Counted from the stretch's first letter, positions 32,001-42,003 are shown. The stretch is 64,000 bases of DNA from Sinorhizobium chiapasense (GCF_036488675.1 NZ_CP133152.1:1488001-1552000); one strand, 5' to 3'. Notes: generated by a model from the sequence alone, not told the origin. Numbers and translations are program-made.

Positions 32001-33335
32001 TTGTTGAGTAAGATCGTTCGCCCACAGTCCTTGCAGCGTCTGTTGCGCCCACTGTTGATCACCTGCTGCGGCACCGCCCTTGCCGGCGCGGCTGTGTGGT
32101 CGGCGGTCGGCATGGCCGCGATGGGCAGTTCCTTCGCTCATGGTTCAGGCAGCTACCTGCCCAAGCCGCAGCTTTATTTGGCGGAGAGGACAAAAGAGCG
32201 CCCATGGGACAAGCACGCCAGGATCAGCCAGGCGACGCGGCTGGTCGCCGCGGCGGCGCAGCCCGTCCTGTCCGCAAACCTTGCCACCAGCCGATCCACC
32301 CGCAGTCCCGATGTTTCCGGAGATGCCGGGAGCAGCGGCAAGGCGGCGCTCTTCGACGCCTTGGTGAAGCAGGCCGCATTGACATCGGGGAAGCTCGCCG
32401 GCCATTTCGAGCGCCCCGGTTCCGCCAACTCGCTCCGCCCGCCTGCAAAGGTTGACGCGCCTGCTCCCGGCCCATTTGGGCCACTGCCCGCCGGCTCGAC
32501 CGACAGGCCCCTGCCCTTGCTGGCCTATGCCGCCCACTCCCAGAGCGGAACGACCAGCACCGCCTTCTCGGCCTTGCTGGAGGACAACCTCGCAGCTTCG
32601 CAGGATCCGAACACGGACGGCGACGCGCTGCCAGGCTATGAGGATACGCCGTCCTCCGGCCCGCTGCCGCAGTTCCGCCCGCGCGACGATCAGGCCCAAC
32701 AGCCTGCTGCCGAAACGGAGGAACCCGAGACCAGGCAGCCCCAGGACGCAGCACAGCCAAGGGCCGAAGGGACCGGGAAGGCCGACGAACGCGAAACGCC
32801 GAGAAAGCAGAAGCTCGCCTATGCGCGGCCGGACAATCCGGCAGAGAACGGTTCCAGCAGCGGCTTCGGACAGGCCCTGCGCAACATCTTCGGCAGCGGA
32901 GCCAAGGCCGGAAATGGCGTCGCCGTCTACGATATCGCGGCCGCCAAGGTGTACATGCCCGACGGCAGCGTGCTCGAGGCCCATTCCGGCATCGGCAAGA
33001 TGGCCGACAATCCGCGTTACGTGAATGTCAAGATGACCGGACCGACCCCACCGCACACCTACAATCTCAGGATGCGCGAAACACGCTTCCATGGCGTCGA
33101 GGCGATCCGCATGCTGCCTGTCGACGGAAAGAACAAGCATGGCCGCGACGGCTTCCTGACGCACAGCTACCTGCTGCGCGGCAATCGGGCGGAATCGCAT
33201 GGCTGCGTCGCCTTCAAGGACTACCCGCGTTTTCTCACCGCCTTCAAACAAGGCAAGGTCAGGCAGATCGTCGTGGTACCGAGCGGCGGGCGCGCAGCCG
33301 GCATGCGCATGGCTTCGAACGGCAAGAGCTCCTGA
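32001..33335 (+). CDS. Tlde1/DUF2778 L,D-transpeptidase-like protein with N-terminal membrane anchor
   Basis: A 444-residue protein. An N-terminal hydrophobic segment (about residues 15-42) acts as anchor or signal. A long disordered Pro/Gln/Glu-rich middle follows, then a C-terminal catalytic domain from about residue 306 with H388 in LTHSYLL and S399-H-G-C402, the Cys/His motif of DUF2778 (Tlde1) proteins. Members exchange D-amino acids on or cut peptidoglycan; in some bacteria they are type VI secretion toxins, but no T6SS or immunity gene is near, so a cell-wall role is likelier. The start is TTG 32001 or 32004, because a stop lies just upstream and later ATGs would remove the anchor. Confidence 0.8.
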   Translation: MLSKIVRPQSLQRLLRPLLITCCGTALAGAAVWSAVGMAAMGSSFAHGSGSYLPKPQLYLAERTKERPWDKHARISQATRLVAAAAQPVLSANLATSRSTRSPDVSGDAGSSGKAALFDALVKQAALTSGKLAGHFERPGSANSLRPPAKVDAPAPGPFGPLPAGSTDRPLPLLAYAAHSQSGTTSTAFSALLEDNLAASQDPNTDGDALPGYEDTPSSGPLPQFRPRDDQAQQPAAETEEPETRQPQDAAQPRAEGTGKADERETPRKQKLAYARPDNPAENGSSSGFGQALRNIFGSGAKAGNGVAVYDIAAAKVYMPDGSVLEAHSGIGKMADNPRYVNVKMTGPTPPHTYNLRMRETRFHGVEAIRMLPVDGKNKHGRDGFLTHSYLLRGNRAESHGCVAFKDYPRFLTAFKQGKVRQIVVVPSGGRAAGMRMASNGKSS

Positions 33336-33369
33336 CAGCAACACCCGACAGCCGACTGTTGAAGGCCTG

Positions 33370-33660
33370 TCACCGGGAACTGCGGCGCGAGCTATCGCGA
33401 ACATGTTCTCGCAGAACCGCCTTCAGGTCGGCGAACGTGCGAAGGCCGAGATGGCGCGCGAGTCGCTGAACCGTGCTCGCCGAGACATTGCACCTTCTGG
33501 CAATCATTGCGGCGGTCTCGAAGGCTGCCGCTTCAGGTCGATCGATGACCTCGCGCGCCACTCGGTCCAGAGTACCGGGAAAGGTGATCTGCCGCCTGGC
33601 AATATCGCACTTCAACTCCTGAAGGGTCTTCGGGGGATTCCTGCTGCGGGATTTTTCCAT
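33370..33660 (-). CDS. RpiR-type helix-turn-helix protein lacking the SIS domain
   Basis: A 96-residue protein that is only the DNA-binding half of an RpiR/MurR regulator: LQELKCDIARRQITFPGTL, then AAMIARRCNVSASTVQRLARHLG (the recognition helix) and FADLKAVLREH. RpiR regulators are normally about 280 residues with a sugar-phosphate-binding SIS domain. Here a stop comes straight after the HTH and no SIS coding sequence follows. It heads the minus-strand side of the sugar locus, downstream of the isomerase gene. It is either a stand-alone HTH regulator without ligand control or a truncation. Confidence 0.7.
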   Translation of the reverse strand: MEKSRSRNPPKTLQELKCDIARRQITFPGTLDRVAREVIDRPEAAAFETAAMIARRCNVSASTVQRLARHLGLRTFADLKAVLREHVRDSSRRSSR

Positions 33661-33762
33661 CGAGCAACGTTCATATGTACGGGGTTCATCATCAGGACGT
33701 CTGACTGACTGAAATGGTCTGGCGGGCACCGCGAGCCTATGCCGGCGACACCCGCATTTCCG

Positions 33763-34704
33763 TTAGCGGCTGATGGTCGTCTGAAGTGCCTCGATGGAGG
33801 ATCGAATCCCAGCCTCGGTAGACATGGTGAAGTCTTCCATTTCCAAGCTTACCCAGCCGTTGTAGCCGCACATGCGGACGACGGAGAAGAACTCCTTCCA
33901 CCATTGCAGGTCACGGCCCGCGCCTACGGCGACATAGTTCCAGCTACGGTTCGCGACGTCGGTGACCTCCTTCAGCTCGAGCAGGCCGTTGACATCGGCC
34001 AGGCCCCGCTCGATACGGGTGTCCTTGCCGTGGCAGTGGTGAATTGCGGGTCCCAGCGCGCGGGCGGAGGCAATCGGATCCGCCCCCATCCATATCAGAT
34101 GCGAGGGGTCGAGGTTCATACCGACCGTCGGGCCGACCTCATTGCGCAGGCGGAAGAGGGTTTCGGGGTTCCAGACCAACATCGCCGAGAAGTTTTCGAG
34201 AGCATATTTCTCGACGCCGACTTCCTTGGCGAGCTTGACCAGGCCGTGCCACAGCGGGAATGCGCGGTCTTCCCACTGATAGCGGTCGCGCTCGGGCATC
34301 TCGTCGGGCCAGCTCTTGGTATAGACGAGCCAATTGGGAACACTGTCGCCGGGAGCGGCTTCCGGCAGACCGGACATCGTCACGATGGTCCTGACGCCGA
34401 TCTCGCCAGCGAGCCGGATCGTCTGCTCCATCTCCTTGCGGTGGCGTTTGCCCATGTCGCCGGGGTCCAGCGGATTGGCCGAGCAATTGAGGGCGGCGAT
34501 TTGAAGACCGCGGGCTTCGATTTCCTTGATCTTGGTTTTCAGAAGTCCCTTATCTTCAAGCAGTTCATCGGCGCGGAAATGCGGCGCGCGCGACCAGCCG
34601 CCGCCGGTCATCTCGATGCCTTCGACGCCGAGCTCGACGCATTTATCGAGCATGTCCGTAAAAGACAGGTTGCCCATCACGTCAGTGCAAATGGAAAGTT
34701 TCAT
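33763..34704 (-). CDS. Sugar phosphate isomerase/epimerase (AP endonuclease 2-type TIM barrel)
   Basis: A 313-residue TIM-barrel isomerase, paralogous to the protein at 11134-12078 (shared blocks NxDPSHLIWMG, HGKDTRIE, TMSGLPE). Metal-site residues appear in ALENFSA, MNLDPSHLIW, HCHGKDTRIE and VSLEMED. It ends the minus-strand sugar operon, after two Gfo/Idh/MocA dehydrogenases and another isomerase. Isomerisation or elimination on a keto-sugar or keto-cyclitol is inferred. Confidence 0.86.
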   Translation of the reverse strand: MKLSICTDVMGNLSFTDMLDKCVELGVEGIEMTGGGWSRAPHFRADELLEDKGLLKTKIKEIEARGLQIAALNCSANPLDPGDMGKRHRKEMEQTIRLAGEIGVRTIVTMSGLPEAAPGDSVPNWLVYTKSWPDEMPERDRYQWEDRAFPLWHGLVKLAKEVGVEKYALENFSAMLVWNPETLFRLRNEVGPTVGMNLDPSHLIWMGADPIASARALGPAIHHCHGKDTRIERGLADVNGLLELKEVTDVANRSWNYVAVGAGRDLQWWKEFFSVVRMCGYNGWVSLEMEDFTMSTEAGIRSSIEALQTTISR

Positions 34705-34785
34705 CGTCTCAATCTTTCTGTATGGAAAAATGGGGGCGCGCTTGGGAGATGGACGGAGGAAAGTCCAGCGTGCCCCCAGGTTGAA

Positions 34786-35958
34786 CTACTTGAAGTCAAT
34801 CCAAGCCGAACCTGCATCCGCCGAACGGACGCAGTTTTCCAGCCAGCGCACACCCTCGGTGCCCGCCTCGATGCCCGGGTAATGGTGGTCCTTGAGGAAG
34901 ACCTCGTCGCCGCGACGTTTTGCGTCGATCGCCTGGGCGATCCAGAGATAGATGTTGGCCCAGCTATCGCCCAGGCCTTCGGTGTGCAGCGCACCCATCC
35001 GGTCGACGGCGAGGCTTTCTTCCTCCAGATACGGCATGCCGTGGTGTAGGGTACGGTTCGGCTCGCCCTGGACTTCGTAGATCAGCTGGTCCGGATGGGC
35101 ATCGGACCATTCGATCGAGGCCTTCGAGCCCACGAAGCGATAGCGTTGCGATCCCATATTGCCCGCGTCCACCGACGAAACCCAGAGGCGGCCCCGCGCC
35201 CCGTTGTCGTAGTGCATCAGCACCGTGGCATGGTCTTCGAGCGGCGCACGGGTCGGGATGAACGCCTTGCGGTCACAGAGAAGCTTCTCGATCTTCATAT
35301 GTGGCAAGACGATCTCTGACAGGTAGTAGAGATGCGTGCCGATGTCGCCGAGGACAAAGGTCGGCCCGGCGGTCTTCGGGTTCGTGCGCCATTTGACGGC
35401 CTCGCCTGCACCGACGTCGTCGCCCGAGTTGAAGCCATGGGTATATTGCATGTCGACGATACGGATATCGCCGAGCATGCCTTTCCTGACCATGGCGGCC
35501 ATCTGGTGGACCAGCGGATGGCCGGTGAAGCCGTAGGTGACGCCGACGATCAGGCCCTTTTCCTCGGCGAGCTTCGCCACCTCTTCGCATTCGGCCACCG
35601 TGAAGAAGAGCGGCTTTTCGCAGATCACGTGCAGGCCCGCTTCGAGGCAGGCCTTGGTGATTTCGTAATGGGTGAAGTTGGGCGTTGCGATCGAGACGAC
35701 TTCGACGCCGTCCTCCCGCGCCGCCTCATTGACGATCAGTTCCTGATAAGTGGCGTAGCAGCGATCCACCGCCACCCCGAGCCTGATGCCGAAGTCCCGG
35801 CCGCGTTCGAAATCGAGATCGAAGGCACCGGCAACAAGCTCATAGGTGCCGTCCCGGAGCGCGCCGGTGCGGTGTTTGTAGCCAACCTGACCGGTGCGTC
35901 CACCGCCGACCATGCCCCAGCGCAAGGGGCGGGAAACCGTTCTTTCTCCATTGATCAT
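34786..35958 (-). CDS. Gfo/Idh/MocA family dehydrogenase
   Basis: A 390-residue NAD(P)-dependent dehydrogenase. The Rossmann loop is MVGGGRTGQVG near residue 16; CEKPLFFT contains the E-K-P motif and LGDIGTHLYYL the substrate-site GTH. Similar in size to the dehydrogenase at 9931 but clearly a different subgroup. Lies between another dehydrogenase and an isomerase on the same strand. Confidence 0.86.
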   Translation of the reverse strand: MINGERTVSRPLRWGMVGGGRTGQVGYKHRTGALRDGTYELVAGAFDLDFERGRDFGIRLGVAVDRCYATYQELIVNEAAREDGVEVVSIATPNFTHYEITKACLEAGLHVICEKPLFFTVAECEEVAKLAEEKGLIVGVTYGFTGHPLVHQMAAMVRKGMLGDIRIVDMQYTHGFNSGDDVGAGEAVKWRTNPKTAGPTFVLGDIGTHLYYLSEIVLPHMKIEKLLCDRKAFIPTRAPLEDHATVLMHYDNGARGRLWVSSVDAGNMGSQRYRFVGSKASIEWSDAHPDQLIYEVQGEPNRTLHHGMPYLEEESLAVDRMGALHTEGLGDSWANIYLWIAQAIDAKRRGDEVFLKDHHYPGIEAGTEGVRWLENCVRSADAGSAWIDFK

Positions 35959-35988
35959 CTGATCATCTTCCTGAAATGGCCTACTGGT

Positions 35989-37014
35989 TCATTCCGCCGC
36001 CATGGCGGTCGGAGGCCCGTAAAGGCCGGGTTTCGCTATCATGTTGATTGATTCGAAGCCGCCGCTGGCCACGGCACGCAGAGCGGCATCGGCCACCAGC
36101 GTGGCCGCGTATCCATCCCAGGTGGACGGACCAGTCGCGGTGCCCTCAGAGGCGGCCACGATCCATTCGCGGAACTCCTGGTCGTATGCTTCGATGAAGC
36201 GCTCGCGCCAGTCCTCGGGGATCGCCTGACGGATGCCGTTCGAATCCGAAATTACGGCTGCCGGGCGGGTCGGGAGTGCGGCCACGCCCGTCTCGCAGCT
36301 GACCTCGCCGCGGATGTCATAGCCATAGGAGATATTCACCGAAATCTCGACATCGACCAGCGCACCCGAGGCCATGTGCAGGAGCACGAAGACCGGATCG
36401 CGCAGTTCGCCTCCGCGCGATGACCGGCGCGGCACGCGCACCTCCACCCCAGTAACCTCGTCCGACAGGAGCCAGCGGGAGATGTCTGCGTCATGCACCA
36501 GCGTGTCGTTCAGCGGCATCTCCGATGTGTAGAGGCCTTCGGGGACCGAGGCATTGCGATGCACGGAATGGAACATCAGCGGCGCGCCAAGTTTCCCTCC
36601 GTCGATCACGGCCTTGAGGCGGCGATAGTCGGCATCGAAACGCCGCATGAAGCCCACCTGCACGAGACGCCGGCCGAAGGCCACTTCGGCTTCAATCACG
36701 CGAAGCGCGGCCGCCTCGGATGTCACCAAGGGCTTTTCGCAGAAGGCCGGCTTGCCGGCAGCGATGCAGGCGAGCAGTTGCTCCTCGTGTGCCGGTCCCC
36801 AGGAGCAGATCACCACGGCCTGCACGTTATCCGAAGAGATCAAAGCCGTGGGGGTGGCAAACACCTCCGCCCCTTCGGGGGCGGCAGCAGCAGCGCGGGC
36901 CTGGTCGATGTCGGTGACACCCACGACTTCAATACCGGAAAGGACTTTCGTAAGACGGCGGATATGATCCTGGCCGATCATACCCGTGCCGATGACGCCA
37001 ATCTGGAGGGTCAT
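35989..37014 (-). CDS. Gfo/Idh/MocA family dehydrogenase, inositol 2-dehydrogenase-like
   Basis: A 341-residue dehydrogenase with [17 protein letters not shown] at residues 5-21, CEKPLVTS (E-K-P) and a [10 protein letters not shown] block like that of IolG-type inositol dehydrogenases. The start at 37014 overlaps the stop of the upstream isomerase as ATGA, so the two are translationally coupled. Inositol, a stereoisomer, or a pyranose is the likely substrate class. Confidence 0.85.
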   Translation of the reverse strand: MTLQIGVIGTGMIGQDHIRRLTKVLSGIEVVGVTDIDQARAAAAAPEGAEVFATPTALISSDNVQAVVICSWGPAHEEQLLACIAAGKPAFCEKPLVTSEAAALRVIEAEVAFGRRLVQVGFMRRFDADYRRLKAVIDGGKLGAPLMFHSVHRNASVPEGLYTSEMPLNDTLVHDADISRWLLSDEVTGVEVRVPRRSSRGGELRDPVFVLLHMASGALVDVEISVNISYGYDIRGEVSCETGVAALPTRPAAVISDSNGIRQAIPEDWRERFIEAYDQEFREWIVAASEGTATGPSTWDGYAATLVADAALRAVASGGFESINMIAKPGLYGPPTAMAAE

Positions 37015-37916
37015 TTTGCCCCCCAGTACTTCTCGACGTATTCCTGCATCTTCTCGCGCATGAAGCGGCCGGAGTGGTCGGCGCGCTCTTCCCAGGCGAA
37101 GACGCAAGCCGTCATGATGCCGTCGAAACCGATCTCCGCGAGCGTGCCGAAGAAATCGTCCCACGGCACCTCGCCCTGGCCGATGTCGAGATGCTGGTGT
37201 ACTCGGGCGGCCGAGCCCGGCGGATTGACGATGTAGCGCAGACCCGAAGAGGCCTTATGGTTGAACGTGTCGCCCACATGGACATGGGCAAGAACGTCCG
37301 CCGCTTCGCGCAGCATGGCTTTGGTGTCGTCGCCGAAATAGAAGGTGTGCGGCGCGCAGTAGAGGAATTTGACATTCTTCGAATTGACTGTGCGGATGAT
37401 GTCGAGCGCCGGCTGCAGCGTCTCGCACCAGTCTTCCGGGTGCGGCTCGACATGCAAGTTGATGTCCTCGCGCTCGAAGATCGGCACGAGCTCTTCCATC
37501 GAGCGCCACCAGGCGTCTTCGCAGGCCTCGATCATCGACCCGGTATGGCAGCAGTAGCAGGACCCCTTGTCCGGGTGCGGGCCGCGGCCGAACTCCGAGT
37601 TCATCGTGTCGACGCCCAGTTCGACGCAGATCTCGATAGCCCGCTTCCAATGTTTCACCGCCGCCTGACGCTCGGCCTCGTCATTGGAGGCCCAGCGATA
37701 CATCGGCAGCAGCGATGCGATGCCGACATCGGCACTTGAAAGCGCCTTCTTGAACGACTTCACCCGATCGGGAAAGACGCGCGGCGCTTTGAACCATTCG
37801 AGGAAATCGCCACGCGGCGAAAGCTCGATCCAGTCGTAGCCGAGTTCCTTGACCTTTCTCGGCAACTCCTCAAGCGAGAGATGCCGATGCATGAACGGGT
37901 CGAGTGCGATTTTCAT
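37011..37916 (-). CDS. Sugar phosphate isomerase/epimerase (TIM barrel)
   Basis: A 301-residue TIM barrel opening [19 protein letters not shown]. Metal-type residues appear in [16 protein letters not shown] and VHVGDTFNH. It has an unusual Cys-rich stretch [11 protein letters not shown] after the GRGPHPDKG loop. It belongs to a different subgroup from the isomerase at 33763. Promoter-proximal gene of the catabolic half of the sugar locus, 111 bases after the ABC ATPase gene. Confidence 0.84.
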   Translation of the reverse strand: MKIALDPFMHRHLSLEELPRKVKELGYDWIELSPRGDFLEWFKAPRVFPDRVKSFKKALSSADVGIASLLPMYRWASNDEAERQAAVKHWKRAIEICVELGVDTMNSEFGRGPHPDKGSCYCCHTGSMIEACEDAWWRSMEELVPIFEREDINLHVEPHPEDWCETLQPALDIIRTVNSKNVKFLYCAPHTFYFGDDTKAMLREAADVLAHVHVGDTFNHKASSGLRYIVNPPGSAARVHQHLDIGQGEVPWDDFFGTLAEIGFDGIMTACVFAWEERADHSGRFMREKMQEYVEKYWGAK

Positions 37917-38027
37917 TTTTTTGACCTCCGGATTCTGGACGCAATTCTCCGTCCTCCGACAGCGGTCCTTTCAGTCGCTGTCGAAGCTGTGCGCGTTTGC
38001 GCAATTCGTTTGTGATGCCGTCAGCGA

Positions 38028-38852
38028 TTACTGGGCTGGCGGTGGGGGCTGACCCTCGTGCGAATCCATGTAAGTCTCGATTTGAGCCTCCAGATCAGCC
38101 ATGGTTTCCCCACCCGCCATCAGATCAGTGATCTCCTCACGGGACTTTTCGCCCCTGCGGAAGTCTGCGGCGATTGCTCCACGGATGAGCACGGCGAAGT
38201 GATCACCCACCGTCATGGCGTGCATGACCTGATGGGTGATGAAGATCACTGCCAGGCCCCGCCGCTTCGCCTGGTTGACGATCCGCAACACATGCGCCGC
38301 CTGTTTCACGCCGAGCGCCGCGGTTGGTTCGTCGAGGATCAGCACGCGGGCGCCGAAATGCACGGCACGGGCAATCGCAAGTGACTGGCGTTCGCCGCCT
38401 GAAAGCCCCCCGACCAGACGATCGCCGTCATCGATGCGGGTGATGCCGAAGTCCTGCACGGCCTTGACGGCGATCTCGTTGGCGGTCTTGCGGTCATAGA
38501 CCTTGAACGGCCCCCAACCCTTGGTCGGTTCGACGCCGACAAAGAAGGAGCGGCCGATCGACATCAGCGGAAAGGTGCCGCCGAATTGGTGCACAGTCGA
38601 AATGCCCATCTCCTGCGCCTCGCGCGGTCCTCTGAATTCGACCGGCTTTCCGTCCATCAGGATGGTGCCGCGTGTGGGCTTGTGCACCCCTGCAAGCGTC
38701 TTGATGAGCGTCGACTTGCCGGCGCCATTGTCGCCGAGCAGGCACAGCACTTCGCCCGCACGGACCTTGAGCGAGATGTCGTGCAGCACGTCGATCGGAC
38801 CGAAGCTCTTGTCGACATTTTGAAGTTCAAGGATCGGAGTATTGTCAGACAT
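38028..38852 (-). CDS. Sugar ABC transporter ATPase, single-domain (FrcA type)
   Basis: A 274-residue ATPase. Walker A is LLGDNGAGKSTL, the signature is LSGGERQSLAIARAV and Walker B is VLILDEPTAALGV. CUT2 sugar ATPases usually have two fused ABC modules of about 500 residues; this has one, as in the fructose importer FrcA. It ends 'EGQPPPPAQ'. It is the last gene of the transporter block (binding protein, two permeases, ATPase). Confidence 0.87.
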   Translation of the reverse strand: MSDNTPILELQNVDKSFGPIDVLHDISLKVRAGEVLCLLGDNGAGKSTLIKTLAGVHKPTRGTILMDGKPVEFRGPREAQEMGISTVHQFGGTFPLMSIGRSFFVGVEPTKGWGPFKVYDRKTANEIAVKAVQDFGITRIDDGDRLVGGLSGGERQSLAIARAVHFGARVLILDEPTAALGVKQAAHVLRIVNQAKRRGLAVIFITHQVMHAMTVGDHFAVLIRGAIAADFRRGEKSREEITDLMAGGETMADLEAQIETYMDSHEGQPPPPAQ

Positions 38853-38862
38853 GGTTGAACAC

Positions 38863-39861
38863 TCACTTCTTTTTCTTCGGCACGAAGCTAAGCGCCATCT
38901 GCCGGAAGGTATTGTTCATCAGGACAGCGGCCATGAGCATCACGCCGATAATGAGGTTGGACCAGTTGCGGTCGATGTCGGTGAAATAGATGCCCTGGTT
39001 GACGACGGCGAAGGTCAGCGCGCCGAGGAAGATCCCGGCGATGGAGCCGAAGCCGCCGGCGAGCAGCACCCCACCCACCACAATCGAGACGATCGTGTTG
39101 AAGATGTAGTTCATGCCGCCTGAGACCTGCGCCGAGTTGAACTGGATCGCCCCGCACATGCCGACGAAGGAAGCGGCCGTGCTCGACAGAACAAAGAGTG
39201 CAATCTTCAGCCTCTTGGTCGGAATGCCGGCATTGCGCGCGCTGACCTCGTCTCCTCCCATCGCGAAGATCCAGTTGCCGTAGCGCGTCGCGTGAAGCGC
39301 GAAGCCGAAGACCACGGTCAGCGCAAACCACCACAGGATGATCACCTGGAATTTGCCGAGGATGAGTTGGCCGAAGATCATCTTGGCCCAGGCGGGCGCT
39401 TCGAGCGGAACCGAGGCGGCCCCGGTCAGAATGGCCGATCCCGCGAGGACCAGACCCTGCACCGCGACCAGCGTGCCCAGCGTGATGATCAGCGAGGGCA
39501 CGCTCGTGCGCACCGCCAGAAAACCGTTGATCAACCCCACGCCAACGCCGAAGGCGAGCGCTCCAAGCATGCCGATCACGATCGGCAACTCGTAATAGCC
39601 CGACAGGATGGCGATCGACATCGAGCCCGCCGGGATCATTGCGCCGATCGAGATGTCGAGTTCGCCAGCGATCATCAGGAGGCCGACGGGCAAGGCGACG
39701 ATGCCGAGGTTGGCGGCGAAATTGATCCAGCTTGCCGCGCCGAAGAGCGCACCCAGGCTAACGCCGCCGAAGGCTACGTAGAAGGCAATCACGGCGACGA
39801 AGCTCAGCACGGCCCCGAATTCCGGGCGGCGCACAATTTGTCCAATGGAAAAACCGTTCAT
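38863..39861 (-). CDS. Sugar ABC transporter permease 2 (CUT2/RbsC type)
   Basis: A 332-residue permease with about nine hydrophobic helices. Characteristic blocks are GELDISIGAMIPAGSM and GGDEVSARNAGIPTKRLK. It ends in PKKKK. GAGGGCGGGGAG precedes ATG 39861. It is clearly paralogous to the permease at 39872-40921, suggesting a heterodimer from tandem duplication. Confidence 0.87.
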   Translation of the reverse strand: MNGFSIGQIVRRPEFGAVLSFVAVIAFYVAFGGVSLGALFGAASWINFAANLGIVALPVGLLMIAGELDISIGAMIPAGSMSIAILSGYYELPIVIGMLGALAFGVGVGLINGFLAVRTSVPSLIITLGTLVAVQGLVLAGSAILTGAASVPLEAPAWAKMIFGQLILGKFQVIILWWFALTVVFGFALHATRYGNWIFAMGGDEVSARNAGIPTKRLKIALFVLSSTAASFVGMCGAIQFNSAQVSGGMNYIFNTIVSIVVGGVLLAGGFGSIAGIFLGALTFAVVNQGIYFTDIDRNWSNLIIGVMLMAAVLMNNTFRQMALSFVPKKKK

Positions 39862-39871
39862 CTCCCCGCCC

Positions 39872-40921
39872 TCACTTCTTCTTTTTGGTCGCATAGGACA
39901 TCGCCATCAGCCGGAACTTGTCATTCATCATCACGGCGAGCAGCAGGAGCGCGCCGATAATGACGCTGCCAAGGTTGGGGTCGATTCCGGTGAAGTAGAT
40001 GCCCTGGTTGACGATTGCGAAGGTGAGCGTACCGAAGACAATGCCCACCACCGATCCGGCGCCTCCGGTCAGAAGCACACCGCCGATGACCACGCACATG
40101 ATCGAATTGAAGATGAACGATTGCCCCGCGAGTACCTGCGCGCTTTGGTAGACGAGCACCTGGCTGACGCCGACGAAGGCGGCAGAGAAGCCCGACAGCA
40201 TGTAGAGCGCGACGGTCAATCTCGCCGTCGGGATGCCGGCGTTGCGGGCCGAGACCTTGTCGCCACCGAGAGCAAAGATCCAGTTGCCCACGGGCGAGAC
40301 GTGCAGCAGATAGAAGAACGCCGCCACGAACAGCACCCACCAGAAGATCGTCACCTGAAACATGCCGCCGACAAAATCGCCGAGGATCGCCTTGACTGTA
40401 GGGCTTGGCACGAGCGACACGCCGGTGCTGCCGGCGATGAGCACGGTGAAGCCCAGCGTCAGGCCCATGACGCCGAACATGGAACCGATGGTGACAATCA
40501 AGGACGGCACCCCCGTGCGATTGACGACAAAGCCGTTGAGAAAACCGACGAGGAGCCCGACACCCAGACCGGCGAAAATCCCGACAATCTCGGGAAGGCC
40601 GTAGTGGCCGGAAATGATGGCGACCGTCAGAGATGCCGCCGGAATGACCGCGCCGATCGATAGGTCCATTTCGCCTGCGATCATCAGGAGCCCAACCGGG
40701 AGAGCGACGATGCCGATCTCGGCGGCGACGTTGAGCCAGCTCGCATAGCCCGCGGAGGACAGGAAAGCCTGGCCGCCCACCAGGGCGAAGAAGACGAACA
40801 CCGCGATCAAGCCCAAGAGCGATCCCGCTTCAGGTCGCCGGGAAAGCTGGCCGATGGTCGCCTTGATATTCTGGTCACCTGTAGGGACCGAGGAGACATG
40901 GGCACTATTTGTCGTGTTCAT
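39872..40921 (-). CDS. Sugar ABC transporter permease 1 (CUT2/RbsC type)
   Basis: A 349-residue permease with a 30-residue polar N-terminal extension. The conserved blocks match the neighbouring permease: GEMDLSIGAVIPAASL and GGDKVSARNAGIPTARL, ending TKKKK. It lies just after the binding-protein gene. Confidence 0.87.
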   Translation of the reverse strand: MNTTNSAHVSSVPTGDQNIKATIGQLSRRPEAGSLLGLIAVFVFFALVGGQAFLSSAGYASWLNVAAEIGIVALPVGLLMIAGEMDLSIGAVIPAASLTVAIISGHYGLPEIVGIFAGLGVGLLVGFLNGFVVNRTGVPSLIVTIGSMFGVMGLTLGFTVLIAGSTGVSLVPSPTVKAILGDFVGGMFQVTIFWWVLFVAAFFYLLHVSPVGNWIFALGGDKVSARNAGIPTARLTVALYMLSGFSAAFVGVSQVLVYQSAQVLAGQSFIFNSIMCVVIGGVLLTGGAGSVVGIVFGTLTFAIVNQGIYFTGIDPNLGSVIIGALLLLAVMMNDKFRLMAMSYATKKKK

Positions 40922-41028
40922 TTGATTACCACCAACGAAGCCGCATGACCGGTAACGGTCGCCGCTATTGGAAGACTGGAAGCGGCCTGCCTCAAGCGAC
41001 AGGCAGCTTCACGACGTTCCGCCGAAGT

Positions 41029-42003
41029 TTATCGGGCGCCCGCCTGCACACCCGCCAAGGTGGCCTCGACGTTCGCTTTATCGATCACACCGGGGCCGGT
41101 CAGGATTTCCCGGGTCGGCACGGTGAGGCCGTAGTTGACGTTGGCGTTCAGGATCGAGACTGCCAGGTAGCCCTGCAGGTAACCCTGCTGGTCGATCGCG
41201 CAGAGCTGGGTGCCGCTCTTGATGTTGTTCAGGATCGTTTCGTCCATGTTCATGCCACAGACGTGCACCTGCCCCTGCTTGCCGGCCTGCGTCACACCGT
41301 TGACCGCCGAGTTCGTGTCGACGTTACCGATAGCGAACACGGCTTTGATATCCGGGTTCTGCAGCAGGTGCGCCTTCAAGGCCTGCGCCACGGCCGTCGC
41401 CGAACCGAAGGAGGTTGCCGGCAGCGGCAGGGACGAGCCGACACCGCCGCCTTCGGTGACGCCATCGATCATGCCTTTGCAGAAGGCTTCGATGTTCGCT
41501 GCGCCGGGCAGCGTGTTGAGGCAGATGGCGTTTTTCAGATCATGCTTGGCGAAGTAGGTGCCAGCGGCCTTGCCAGACAGGTAGTCGTTGGAGCCGACGT
41601 AGTTCATGGCGCCCAGGCGATCGGCAGCTTCGATGCCCCCGGCATTATAGATGACCAGCGGAATTTTGGCGTCGACAACCGCTTTGAAGGCGGGGTCCAT
41701 GGCTTCCGGCACCCAGTTAGGCCCAACGATCGCATCGGCGCCCTGGTCGATCGCTTGACGGATCAGTTCCGCCGCATCGACGCCAAGGTTGTCGTAGTTC
41801 TGGGGCCCGAGCCAGGTTACCTTGCCGCCCTGCGCCTCCACCACCTTGCCGGCGTCCTCGGCGCCACGCTTCACGATCGACCAGAACGGATCGTCCGGCT
41901 TGCCGCCCACAACGAAGATGTTGGCAGCCATAACGGCCGTTGCAGTGCAAGTGATGATGGCGGCAGCCGACACGGTTGCCGCAAGACGGCGAAATTTAGT
42001 CAT
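41029..42003 (-). CDS. Sugar ABC transporter substrate-binding protein (CUT2 type)
   Basis: A 324-residue periplasmic protein of the ribose/inositol binding fold, with a signal peptide (residues 1-27, ending TAVMAAN) and VGGKPDDPFWSIVKRG at the start of the mature part. NYVGSNDYLSGKAAG and AIGNVDTNSAVNGV are typical hinge and ligand blocks. First gene of the minus-strand sugar locus, divergent from a LacI regulator. Confidence 0.88.
   Translation of the reverse strand: MTKFRRLAATVSAAAIITCTATAVMAANIFVVGGKPDDPFWSIVKRGAEDAGKVVEAQGGKVTWLGPQNYDNLGVDAAELIRQAIDQGADAIVGPNWVPEAMDPAFKAVVDAKIPLVIYNAGGIEAADRLGAMNYVGSNDYLSGKAAGTYFAKHDLKNAICLNTLPGAANIEAFCKGMIDGVTEGGGVGSSLPLPATSFGSATAVAQALKAHLLQNPDIKAVFAIGNVDTNSAVNGVTQAGKQGQVHVCGMNMDETILNNIKSGTQLCAIDQQGYLQGYLAVSILNANVNYGLTVPTREILTGPGVIDKANVEATLAGVQAGAR

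Noticed and set aside
32001..33335. Type VI secretion effector
   Set aside because: The catalytic domain type fits, but there is no Tss, VgrG, Hcp, PAAR or immunity gene nearby and the protein has an N-terminal membrane anchor.
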